DNA of 64,000 nucleotides from UBA5109 sp965661005 (GTDB lineage: Bacteria; Pseudomonadota; Gammaproteobacteria; Pseudomonadales; Pseudohongiellaceae). The translations under genes and the position numbers were made by a program. Of this stretch, positions 1 through 7,820 are shown one piece after another (the first letter of the stretch is position 1; each line of letters opens with the position of its first letter). Location of the stretch: the NCBI GenBank assembly GCA_965661005.1, contig CBFICB010000001.1:372001-436000 (forward strand), written 5' to 3'. The notes below the pieces were generated by a model, which did not search any database, was not told where the DNA came from, and saw only the letters and a program-made list of their open reading frames with translations.

Positions 1-94
1 TGATATCAACCTGATGACCTCTTGCTTCGCCAGCTTCCTTTAGACGCTTGGTAGAGTAGAGTGTCTCTACCCTTGATAGTATGGCGATTTTCAT
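1..94 (-). CDS. rimK: RimK-type ribosomal protein S6 glutamate ligase, 5' end only
   Basis: Only the first 31 codons lie in the window; the gene runs off the left edge. The reverse-strand translation starts MKIAILSR and continues with LYSTKRLKEAGEARGH, which closely matches the N-terminus of RimK, the ATP-grasp enzyme that adds glutamate residues to the C-terminus of ribosomal protein S6. The ATG at 92-94 is preceded by a GAGG Shine-Dalgarno-like stretch at about 7 nt. The ATP-grasp core is not visible, so the call rests on the N-terminal signature alone. It is divergent from the zntB-like gene, with about 285 bp between them in which no further gene was seen. Confidence 0.8.
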   Translation of the reverse strand, partial: MKIAILSRVETLYSTKRLKEAGEARGHQVDI

Positions 95-379
95 GGTTAA
101 CCTCGGTAATTGTTTTACTAATTAAAACAGAATTGATTCAGTCGCAAGCTAATCTTTCTGATTTACCTTCTTGTATGAACTGAGAGAGGAAAAATTATTT
201 CAGAAAAGAAAAATCCAGAGGCCCAATAATATGTTCGAGATTATACAGGTTTATAGGTATTCTAGTGCTACCTTATCGAATCTCGATGCTTCTCATTTTC
301 GAGTACAGAGCATAATTTATTTAAACGACTAAAAAGATGATATAAACATTAATGTTCCAATTTAGAAAGGACAATTACC

Positions 380-1354
380 ATGTCAGTATATGAAAAATTG
401 ACCCAAGCTGAATCCTTCGTTTTTGGCTTTGCTCTCGATGGTGTTGGTGGAGGCACTTTACTTGACAAAGCAGATAGTGACGCGAAACAGGTATGGTGCC
501 ATCTTGATTGTTTGCAGGATGATTGTCGTTCAAATCTTGAGTCTCTGGGAATTCCTGAACATGCAATAGATGCTCTAACGAGATTGGACACACGACCACG
601 CACTATGGTCTACGAGTCGGGAATACTATTGATACTTAGGGTGGTTAATTTAAATCCGGGGCAGGATCCCAATGATATGGTCTCACTTAGATTCTGGATT
701 GAACAAAACCGAGTCATTAGCCTCAGGCACAGGAGAGTGCTTTCTACTCAGGATGTTAAACAAGAAATTATTCAAGGTGTGGGGCCAAAAAATTCTAGTG
801 AATTACTGAGCACCATTATTGGACGTATTGCTGACAGAATTGCAGATTATGTCGATACAATCGAGGCTAGAATGTTGCAATTTGAAGAAGGCTCTATCAT
901 CGATAATATTGTAAAAATTCGAGCAGACGTGTCTGACCTACGTAGAGAAGCGGCCATGGTACGCCGGTATCTGGCACCCCAACGTGAAGCAATGGAAGCC
1001 TTGCCTAGGCTGGGCTCTGCAATTCTAGATAAGAAAGAGCTGCTATATATTCAGGAATTGTCAGATCGTATGACGCGTTATGTCGAAGATCTGGATCTGG
1101 TTAGAGAAAAAGCCATTGTGTTGCAAGAAGAGTTAATGAACATGATGGCCCAACAACAAAATGAACGTATGTATGTTCTATCGATTGTGGCAGCTATATT
1201 TCTACCCATATCGTTTGTCACAGGTTTGTTTGGAATGAACGTGGCAGGGCTGCCAGGTGTTGAGACGCCAGAAGGCTTTCTCTATGTCTTTTCAGGGATG
1301 GCAGTTGTCGTTGTTGGGATTTTGGTACTGTTCAGGCTTAAGAAATGGTTATGA
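380..1354 (+). CDS. CorA/ZntB-family divalent metal ion transporter
   Basis: A 324-residue inner-membrane protein of the CorA metal transporter family, closer to ZntB than to CorA in its motif. The N-terminal 260 residues are a soluble cytoplasmic domain ending in a long helix (EEGSIIDNIVKIRADVSDLR, then ELMNMMAQQQNERMYV). Two transmembrane helices follow at the C-terminus. The family signature GMN is at residues 285-287, continued as GMNVAGLPG, which resembles the ZntB GMNVGGIP form. Family knowledge: pentameric channel-like transporters for Mg2+, or for Zn2+ in ZntB. The exact ion cannot be told from sequence. The ATG at 380 has an AAAGGA ribosome-binding site. The stop overlaps the 3' end of the convergent mscS gene by 6 bp. 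Confidence 0.88.
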   Translation: MSVYEKLTQAESFVFGFALDGVGGGTLLDKADSDAKQVWCHLDCLQDDCRSNLESLGIPEHAIDALTRLDTRPRTMVYESGILLILRVVNLNPGQDPNDMVSLRFWIEQNRVISLRHRRVLSTQDVKQEIIQGVGPKNSSELLSTIIGRIADRIADYVDTIEARMLQFEEGSIIDNIVKIRADVSDLRREAAMVRRYLAPQREAMEALPRLGSAILDKKELLYIQELSDRMTRYVEDLDLVREKAIVLQEELMNMMAQQQNERMYVLSIVAAIFLPISFVTGLFGMNVAGLPGVETPEGFLYVFSGMAVVVVGILVLFRLKKWL

Positions 1355-2209
1355 GTCAGGTTTGGTTATCTTCAGCTCACCATCAATATGCACGTCTCGT
1401 TGTGGGTAAGCGATAACAATATCGTGCTGGTTAAAAAGTTCTTCAATTCTGAATCGCACGTCTGACTTGATGAAGCGTAAACCTCTTTCACTGACAGTAG
1501 AGACCCAAAAAAAAGTATCAAATATCAGCGCGTTGTCTCCGAAATCTTCGAATATGACAATTGGCTCAGGTTCTTTCAAAATAAACTCATGATCTTTAAC
1601 CGCTTGGGCAATTAATTCAGAGACTAATTTTACGGGTGAGCCATAGGCAACACCGACTCTTACTTGTCCTCGTACGAGCTTGTCAATTAGTGTCCAGTTG
1701 GTGACAGTATTTTCCAAGAGATGACTATTTGGTATGAGCATATGCACACCGTCAACGCGTCGGATAAGGGTAGACCGGGTATTAATGGTTTCAACAGTAC
1801 CCGTTACATCGCCAAGTTCAAGGAAGTCGCCAATACGAATTGGCTTTTCCCACATTAATATCCAGCCTGAAATAAAATTGTTAATAATATTTTGAGCACC
1901 AAAGCCAACGCCGATCGCGACGGCCCCTGAAACAAACGCAAAAGCGCCGAGTGGCACATTTAAAAGCGCCAGAGTAGTAAAGCCTAATAAAAGCAAACCA
2001 ACGATGAAGTACAGCCGTTGTACCAGAAGAATCAAGTCAGGCTCTACTTCTTTTAGCTTTAACTTCTTGACGATATAGGTGCTGGATTTTTTAATAAAGT
2101 AATAAGCGAGTAATACTACGACAGGCAATGCCGTTATCTGCAAGATGGTAAACTCCTGCCCCTGGATAGTAAAAAGCTTAATAGAAAATATTTCGATTAG
2201 TTGTTGCAT
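1349..2209 (-). CDS. MscS-family mechanosensitive ion channel
   Basis: A 286-residue small-conductance mechanosensitive channel of the minimal E. coli MscS type. Predicted helices are TM1 near residues 20-40, TM2 near 62-85 and the pore-lining glycine/alanine-rich TM3 near 88-112 (FAFVSGAVAIGVGFGAQN). The MscS beta domain follows (ISGWILMWEKPIRIGDFLEL, then IPNSHLLENTVTNW) and then the C-terminal cytoplasmic cage. Role by family: homoheptameric tension-gated channel that releases solutes on hypo-osmotic shock. Its 3' end overlaps the convergent zntB-like gene by 6 bp, so each gene uses bases of the other's last codons. No signal peptide is expected. Confidence 0.93.
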   Translation of the reverse strand: MQQLIEIFSIKLFTIQGQEFTILQITALPVVVLLAYYFIKKSSTYIVKKLKLKEVEPDLILLVQRLYFIVGLLLLGFTTLALLNVPLGAFAFVSGAVAIGVGFGAQNIINNFISGWILMWEKPIRIGDFLELGDVTGTVETINTRSTLIRRVDGVHMLIPNSHLLENTVTNWTLIDKLVRGQVRVGVAYGSPVKLVSELIAQAVKDHEFILKEPEPIVIFEDFGDNALIFDTFFWVSTVSERGLRFIKSDVRFRIEELFNQHDIVIAYPQRDVHIDGELKITKPDS

Positions 2210-2353
2210 AACATTGACATGATGCTAATGAATAAATCTGGTAGTAACTATAATGGTAAACAGGATAGGACTATTCATAATCCAGAGCAACAAGATTGTA
2301 AATTAATTAAGGCAAGCTGCCAGATTCCTGAGGACAAGTCTTCGGGGTTATAT

Positions 2354-2563
2354 TTATTTCTCAATGGTATAGGTTATATCAATACTTTGGCTTATCCCGC
2401 TTTCAACATCAAGGCGTAGCCTTTCAGTAAGTATATATTCAAGTGAAAGAGTCGATTCGCTTTCAAATAAGCCTATTTCGTAATGCATGAAAATATCAGG
2501 CGTCAAGTATTTACCTAATCCAATTGAACTCTCATCAATGTTACTTGAGCTATTTAATGAGGC
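2354..2563 (-). pseudogene. tamB: C-terminal remnant of tamB (translocation and assembly module)
   Basis: The reverse strand keeps an open frame of 69 codons ending at TAA (2354-2356). It reads GLGKYLTPDIFMHYEIGLFE, then LEYILTERLRLDVESG, and ends ITYTIEK. This is the highly characteristic C-terminus of TamB/YtfN (DUF490), the periplasm-spanning lipid-transport and outer-membrane assembly protein. An in-frame TAG at 2564-2566 lies directly upstream, and the next 57 bases before nhaC show no TamB sequence in any frame. More than 90% of a normal gene (about 1,200-1,400 residues) is therefore missing. What remains is a relic, probably left by a deletion or rearrangement. A short forward frame over the same bases (2201-2419) is not convincing as a gene. 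Confidence 0.8.
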
Positions 2564-2622
2564 CTAAACAGAATTGATAGATCTATTATTTTCGCTGGAT
2601 AAAAACCAAAGTGTCAGCAAGG

Positions 2623-4023
2623 TTATGATGCATCTTTTTTGAACACTCCTTTGCCTAGTGCAGTTAAGCCTATAGAGATGACGATATTGAATGAAGATAA
2701 CAGTACCCATGGCGCATATTGAGCGGTTGATACACCCAGGGCTGCACTGAAAAAAGCACCTGTTGTTGTCCAGGGAATTAAGCCTGCGCTCAGCGTTGCG
2801 CCTTCTTCAACACACCTTGATAACATTCGCGGCTGAAAGCTTCGTTCTTCATAGGTGTCCTTGTAGATTCTGGAGCCGAAAATTACCGCTAAATAATTTT
2901 CACCCATACTCATGTTAGCGACTATGCAAGTTATGATGGTTGAAGCAACCAACTGCGTGGCATTTTTTATGCGTTTGATTAAACCACTGACCAGTACTTT
3001 TAAAAAACCAGCGCCATTTAATATGCCGCCAAGAGCGAGTGCGATTAATGCCAGTGACAGAGTCCACATCATGCTTTGCAGGCCACCGCGCGTCAGCAAT
3101 GTATCAACACTTTCAATGCCACTTTCAGAAACGAAACCGTACTGTAAGCTATAAAGAATTTCTGAGAACTCACGATCCTGAAGAAATGTCGCAATAATTA
3201 CGGCAACAATAGTGCCGGCCAACATACTGGGTTCTGCAGCCATGCGCATAAAACTCATGGTGATAATGACCAATAGCGGCAGGAATACCAGCAAGTTGAT
3301 CGAAAATTGTTCGAGTAATGGTTGACGTAAGGCATCAATTTCAGCCAGGCTTAATTCTGTACCGGCATAGCGAAAACTCAACACAGCAAAAACTATCAGA
3401 ATAATTAAAAAGGTCGGACTAGTGCTATAAAACATTGCCCTTATGTGTTGATCAACTTCAGTGCCAACTGCTGTCGCAGCGAGGATGGTGGTATCGGAAA
3501 GGGGTGACATTTTGTCACCAAATAAAGCTCCTGATATGACAGCTCCCGCAACCATTGGCGCGGGCAATCCAATAAATTCCCCTAGTCCAACCAGTACAAC
3601 GCCTGCTGTTCCAACCGTGCCCCATGATGTCCCGGTGGCTAAAGACATGAAACTGCAGAGCAATAAACATGCAGGGAGAAACCAGTTGGGATCGACAACG
3701 CCAAGCGCATAGACAATGATGCCAGCAATTGTCCCGCTTTCAATCAGTGCAGCAATGACCACACCAATCAGCATGAAAATATAAATCGCTCCAACTGCAG
3801 CAATGATCCCATCGTTCATTAGGTGCTTGGTGTCTTTAAAGCGATAACCCAAAAACCCGGCATTAATAGTTGTCCATATTAGCGCCAGTATTAAGGCAAT
3901 ATGCAGTTCTATATGAAGCAAGAATACGCTAGCAATAATAATGACGAGAACACCGAAGCAGCATAGTAGTGCTGAGGAAAAACTGGGCTCGGGAAGTTCT
4001 TTCGTTGATTCAGTGGATGTCAT
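2623..4023 (-). CDS. NhaC-family Na+/H+ antiporter
   Basis: A 466-residue polytopic membrane protein of the NhaC family, with about 11-12 hydrophobic segments. Recognisable stretches are the TGTSWGTVGTAG loop near residue 133, GALFGDKMSPLSDTTILAAT near 170 and the late GENYLAVIFGSRIYKD. The last of these is typical of NhaC proteins. Expected role: electrogenic or electroneutral exchange of Na+ for H+ (some relatives are malate/lactate antiporters). The N-terminus TSTESTKELPEPSF is a short cytoplasmic tail. It stands alone on its strand: the tamB relic lies downstream and 135 bp separate it from the cupin gene upstream. Confidence 0.9.
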   Translation of the reverse strand: MTSTESTKELPEPSFSSALLCCFGVLVIIIASVFLLHIELHIALILALIWTTINAGFLGYRFKDTKHLMNDGIIAAVGAIYIFMLIGVVIAALIESGTIAGIIVYALGVVDPNWFLPACLLLCSFMSLATGTSWGTVGTAGVVLVGLGEFIGLPAPMVAGAVISGALFGDKMSPLSDTTILAATAVGTEVDQHIRAMFYSTSPTFLIILIVFAVLSFRYAGTELSLAEIDALRQPLLEQFSINLLVFLPLLVIITMSFMRMAAEPSMLAGTIVAVIIATFLQDREFSEILYSLQYGFVSESGIESVDTLLTRGGLQSMMWTLSLALIALALGGILNGAGFLKVLVSGLIKRIKNATQLVASTIITCIVANMSMGENYLAVIFGSRIYKDTYEERSFQPRMLSRCVEEGATLSAGLIPWTTTGAFFSAALGVSTAQYAPWVLLSSFNIVISIGLTALGKGVFKKDAS

Positions 4024-4158
4024 TTAAACTCCTGACATTAATTTAACTATAAATATGCAATCTTAACTATGGAATTTTAAATAATACCAGTGGCTTACAG
4101 GAGCGCCTGTAGCACCTTCCACTATTTCAAGTACTTCATTTATATGCTCGTAAAATAT

Positions 4159-4920
4159 TTATCTTGCAGTATTAGTATCTTTATCAAACTGTAAACGAAT
4201 TTCATTCACGTTAATAATGACAGGATCGTTTCCAACATTTGTAATTCGGTAGCTTGCGCCGGCTTCACGGAAAGCCCAATCACCAGCTTGTGCCAATTCA
4301 CGGGTAATACCATCTTCTCTTGATACCTGTACAAGACCTTCTGTGGCCTGAACGATGACACTAGGATTGTGATGCCTTTGAGTGAAAGTAGTTTCTCCAG
4401 CAGCCAATTCAATGCGATAGGCGCGGAACCAATTATTTTCAATTTCAGGTTCTCCGTTCATTCCAGATGGAAGGTCATTCATTCTGACAGGTTCACCATT
4501 GCCATCGTGAATAAAAGCAAGAATTCGCCATAAATGATCACCATTGTTTTCGATCTTGTGAGTAAATGTCTCTGTTGCGTATGTAGTAATTGCCTCGATG
4601 ATACCAAGTTGTGGCCCATCGGGACTGCTTATGCGATTGAGCAAAATAGCCTGATCATGTCTGTGGGGAAAAGAAGTATCGCCAGGATTAAGCTGCATAT
4701 CAATCATGTAGAGCTGGCCTTTTTGCAGGACGGTTCTATGTCTTGGCTCCTCTAGAACATGAACAATTTTTTCGCCAGCAAATTCGACGCCTTGTGCCAA
4801 TGCAGGCTGCCAAGCAGTCAAGCTGCTGATCAGTAAAAATAAGCTTAGTATGGCTCGCAGTAGTTGCGAACAGGTGTCATGCTGGATTGGCTTTCTGATA
4901 ATTTTTATTATTTTCACCAT
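4159..4920 (-). CDS. Exported two-domain cupin-like protein
   Basis: A 253-residue protein with an N-terminal signal peptide (hydrophobic LLRAILSLFLLISSLTAW, cleavage likely after ALA-QG near residue 43). The mature part seems to hold two cupin-like barrels. The first covers about 50-140 with a metal-ligand-like HRHD. The second covers about 155-245 with the QRHHNPSVIVQATEGLVQVS pattern and the ITRELAQAGDWAFREAG turn. Cupins are small barrels that often bind a metal through His/Glu; no substrate can be named. Its start is divergent from another exported cupin at 5246. The start at 4920 is chosen because a signal peptide follows, although 20 residues precede the hydrophobic core. No specific family was recognised. 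Confidence 0.6.
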   Translation of the reverse strand: MVKIIKIIRKPIQHDTCSQLLRAILSLFLLISSLTAWQPALAQGVEFAGEKIVHVLEEPRHRTVLQKGQLYMIDMQLNPGDTSFPHRHDQAILLNRISSPDGPQLGIIEAITTYATETFTHKIENNGDHLWRILAFIHDGNGEPVRMNDLPSGMNGEPEIENNWFRAYRIELAAGETTFTQRHHNPSVIVQATEGLVQVSREDGITRELAQAGDWAFREAGASYRITNVGNDPVIINVNEIRLQFDKDTNTAR

Positions 4921-5245
4921 AACCTCTTTTATATTTATTTTTATATTAATATTTCCAAAAAATTTAACTTTCAGGCCTTGTTAGCTTTGTTGATGTCAAA
5001 GAGTAACTTAGTGACCAAAACATTTCCTCAAGCGTAAGGACAAGTTTGAATACTTTTTTTATTGTTCATTTATAAACAATAGATCATTCAGTATAAAAGC
5101 TCTGGCTTCAATCGGCTACTCCCAACACTATTTATCCAGAAATATGGGACGTATAGCCTAGGGTTTAATCTTTGTTATAACCTTGTTCACATATAGTAAA
5201 TAATTAATAATCATTCTTGATAAAAAAATAGTTAATGGAGGGCAC
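4921..5245. other. Divergent intergenic region between two cupin genes, with a short inverted repeat
   Basis: This 325-bp AT-rich gap separates two divergent exported cupin genes. It holds a small inverted repeat at 5061-5080 (ATTGTT, 8-nt spacer, AACAAT) that could be a regulator site serving one or both genes. No RNA gene or coding frame is convincing here. A strong ribosome-binding site (GGAGGG) sits just before the ATG at 5246. Confidence 0.35.
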
Positions 5246-5698
5246 ATGCTAAAAGTAAATGCTGGTTTCTTGCTAAAAGGTTTATTACTGGTTTTTTGTT
5301 TAAGTAGTCAGGCCGCTGAAGTTGGTCCATTTACAGTCGTTCAACTGGATGAGTTTGAATGGGATGAAAATGACACGGACATACAGCGTAAAAATGTGTT
5401 TGGGTCTCCTGATGAGGCCGGGTTCTATGTTTACAGAGTAAGGTTTCCGAAGGGGGGCTCAACGACACCGCATTTTCATAGCATGGATCGCCATGTCACG
5501 GTGGTTGAAGGCACCTGGTATGCAGGGGCAGATGCCAGTCATGACATGTCGAAAGCCACGCCTATTACAGCAGGTGGCTATATGATTCATCCCGCGGGAG
5601 CAGTGCATTTTGACGGTGCGGTCGATGGTCCAGTGGTTGTTGAGATAAAAGGTATTGGACCGGTCACGACAACTCAAGTAGATACTATGCCTCAATAA
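5246..5698 (+). CDS. Exported single-domain cupin protein
   Basis: A 150-residue protein with a clear Sec signal peptide (LLKGLLLVFCLSSQAAE, cleavage near residue 25). One cupin_2 barrel follows. The first cupin motif is visible as GGSTTPHFHSMDRHVTVVEG, giving His-x-His and a later His as likely metal ligands. The second motif is MIHPAGAVHFDGA. It probably acts in the periplasm as a small metal-binding cupin of unknown substrate. The start is fixed by a strong GGAGGG ribosome-binding site at about 6 nt. It is convergent with the broken hydrolase gene, with 36 bp between the ends. Confidence 0.75.
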   Translation: MLKVNAGFLLKGLLLVFCLSSQAAEVGPFTVVQLDEFEWDENDTDIQRKNVFGSPDEAGFYVYRVRFPKGGSTTPHFHSMDRHVTVVEGTWYAGADASHDMSKATPITAGGYMIHPAGAVHFDGAVDGPVVVEIKGIGPVTTTQVDTMPQ

Positions 5699-5734
5699 AT
5701 AAATGAACAGTATAAATGTCTGATCAGTACATCT

Positions 5735-6610
5735 TTAAAGGTCATGAAGTTCATTTAAAAAGGCATCAATAGCGGCTCTGGATAGCGGCTCGTTCAAACT
5801 TGGAGCATGACCGGTCTCTGGTATCTCAGCAAATTTAAGGTCAGGCTTGCGTTGAAACATTTTTTTAACGCAAGTGTTGCTAATAAGGTCCGAATTTTCA
5901 CCACGTATCAGTAACATCGGAATAGTCACTATCATTCCAAACTGCGGCCATAAATCAGGTGCAGCTGATCCGGTATCCATGTCTTTAAAAGGTATCGCTA
6001 TTCCTGGATCATAAGCCAAAATCAGTTTGCCATTGTCATCTTTAAAAATATTTCTTGCGAAATCTTCCCACTCTTCATCAGTAAGATTTGGGAAAGCATT
6101 TTGGTTGATGGCTTTAGTGATAGCAATGGCGTCCGACCAGGAATTCACGGGCGATGTTTTGCCCACATAACTAGCAATACGTTGAATGCCTTCTGCCTCC
6201 AGCTCTGGGCCAACATCATTAATGATGATTCCGCTGACTCTTTGCGGCTACATAGCGGCCATAATAAAAGCCATGATTCCTCCCATGGAGGTGCCACAAA
6301 GTATGACTTTTTGGACATCCAGCTGATCTAATAAAGTGAACATATCTTCTACATAAGTCAGAGGTAGATAATTTTTTGGATTACTATCATATTCAGATCG
6401 ACCTCGCCCGCGGTTATCGACACAGATTTCTCGATAGTGATGACTTAAATGCTCAGCCAGCCTACCAAAATCTGCAGAATTACGTGTCAGACCGTGCATG
6501 CAAAATATCATCTCAGGCTGTGTAATAGTTTCATTCTGACAGGGGTAGTCCCTCGCATATAAGCGTAAACCATCTTTGCTTTGATAAAAAATATCGTCGT
6601 AGGTGGTCAT
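5735..6610 (-). pseudogene. Alpha/beta hydrolase interrupted by one in-frame amber codon
   Basis: Read through, this frame is a 291-codon alpha/beta hydrolase. It has the oxyanion segment FCMHGLTRNS, the acidic DNRGRGRS loop, the nucleophile elbow GTSMGG (Ser108) and a C-terminal catalytic His in PETGHAPSLNEP. At codon 121 (6248-6250) the frame holds TAG between AAM and PQRVSGIIINDVGPEL. Both sides are the same frame and align with one hydrolase family. A single base change, for example CAG to TAG, explains the break. It is the last gene of the prp operon, 23 bp after prpF. It may be a recent pseudogene, a suppressed stop or a sequence error. A restart at an ATG at 6164-6166 would lack the nucleophile. 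Confidence 0.82.
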
Positions 6611-6633
6611 TTTTTTAAATTAAAACTGCTTTA

Positions 6634-7815
6634 TTAATTATAGTAATCACCGGGTATTCGTACTGAACCTTCCATTAATATCCGTGCACTTCTACTCATG
6701 CTGATTTTGTTAATGCGCCATGATCCATCGATAAGCTGCGCTTGTGATCCAACTTTCAGACTGCCTGATGGATGACCAAAAGTGACTGATTCACGCTCAC
6801 TACCGCCAGCAGCTAAATTGACTAAGGTTCCTGTAATTGCGGCAGCGGCACCAATCGCAACCGCAGCTGTACCCATCATGGCATGATGCAATTTACCCAT
6901 TGATAGTGCTCGAACATTCAAATCAATGTCGCTGTCCGCGATGGTTTTTCCACTGGAAGCAACATAGGTTTTTGCTGGAGCAACAATGGCTAATTTTGGT
7001 GTATGTTGCCGCATGGCAGCGTCTTCAAGATTATCGATCAGCCCCATTTTAAGTGCCCCATGAGCACGTATGGTTTCAAACATTTCCAGAGCCTTGGCGT
7101 CACTATTAATAGCTTCCTGCAATTCAGTGCCAGAATAAGACAGATCTTCAGCATTAAGAAAAATTGTAGGAATGCCAACATTAATCATGGTTGATTTATA
7201 GCTGCCAAGGCCAGGAACATCCAATTCATCAACGAGTTTTCCTGTTGGGAAAATCAATTCACCGTCATCAACAGGGTTCATAAAATCTATAAGTATTTCC
7301 GCTGCAGGAAAGGTGACGCCGTCAAGTTCAAATGCACCGGTTTCCTGTACTTCTCCATTAGTGATGGGTATATGGGCGATAATGGTTTTTTTAATATTAC
7401 GCTGCCAGATTCGAATCTCGGCAATACCATCTTTTGGAATGCGTTCAGCATCGACAAGACCATTAGTGATGGCAAAAGAACCAACTGCTGCTGTGAGATT
7501 GCCACAATTTCCACTCCAGTCGACAAAGGCTTTATCGATAGATACCTGCCCAAATAAATAATCAACATCATGATGGGTGTCTTCACTCTTTGAAAGAATA
7601 ACAACCTTGCTGGTGCTGGAAGTGGCACCGCCCATGCCATCAGTGTGTTTGCCATAGGGGTCCGGGCTACCAATAACTCGCAGTAATAATTGATCCCTGA
7701 CAGCGCCGGGAATTTGAGCGGCTAGGGGCAGATCGTGTAGATTAAAAAATACACCCTTGCTAGTGCCGCCGCGCATATAAGTAGCTGGTATTTTTATTTG
7801 AGGCTCAGCTATCAT
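6634..7815 (-). CDS. prpF: PrpF, 2-methylaconitate cis-trans isomerase
   Basis: A 393-residue PrpF-family protein with the diaminopimelate-epimerase-like double fold. It begins IPATYMRGGTSKGVFFNLHD, the N-terminal signature carrying the conserved RGGTSKG. Later segments are GMGGATSSTSKVV, DWSGNCGNLTAAVGSFAI and GHPSGSLKVG. PrpF interconverts the 2-methylaconitate isomers made by AcnD so that aconitase can finish the conversion to 2-methylisocitrate; the pair replaces PrpD. It starts 5 bp after the acnD stop, so translation is probably coupled. Length is normal for the family. Confidence 0.95.
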   Translation of the reverse strand: MIAEPQIKIPATYMRGGTSKGVFFNLHDLPLAAQIPGAVRDQLLLRVIGSPDPYGKHTDGMGGATSSTSKVVILSKSEDTHHDVDYLFGQVSIDKAFVDWSGNCGNLTAAVGSFAITNGLVDAERIPKDGIAEIRIWQRNIKKTIIAHIPITNGEVQETGAFELDGVTFPAAEILIDFMNPVDDGELIFPTGKLVDELDVPGLGSYKSTMINVGIPTIFLNAEDLSYSGTELQEAINSDAKALEMFETIRAHGALKMGLIDNLEDAAMRQHTPKLAIVAPAKTYVASSGKTIADSDIDLNVRALSMGKLHHAMMGTAAVAIGAAAAITGTLVNLAAGGSERESVTFGHPSGSLKVGSQAQLIDGSWRINKISMSRSARILMEGSVRIPGDYYN

Positions 7816-7820
7816 TATAG

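Noticed and set aside
2201..2419. Forward 72-codon frame after mscS
   Set aside because: It overlaps the tamB relic on the other strand, has no ribosome-binding site and no protein-like composition; the reverse-strand match is far stronger.
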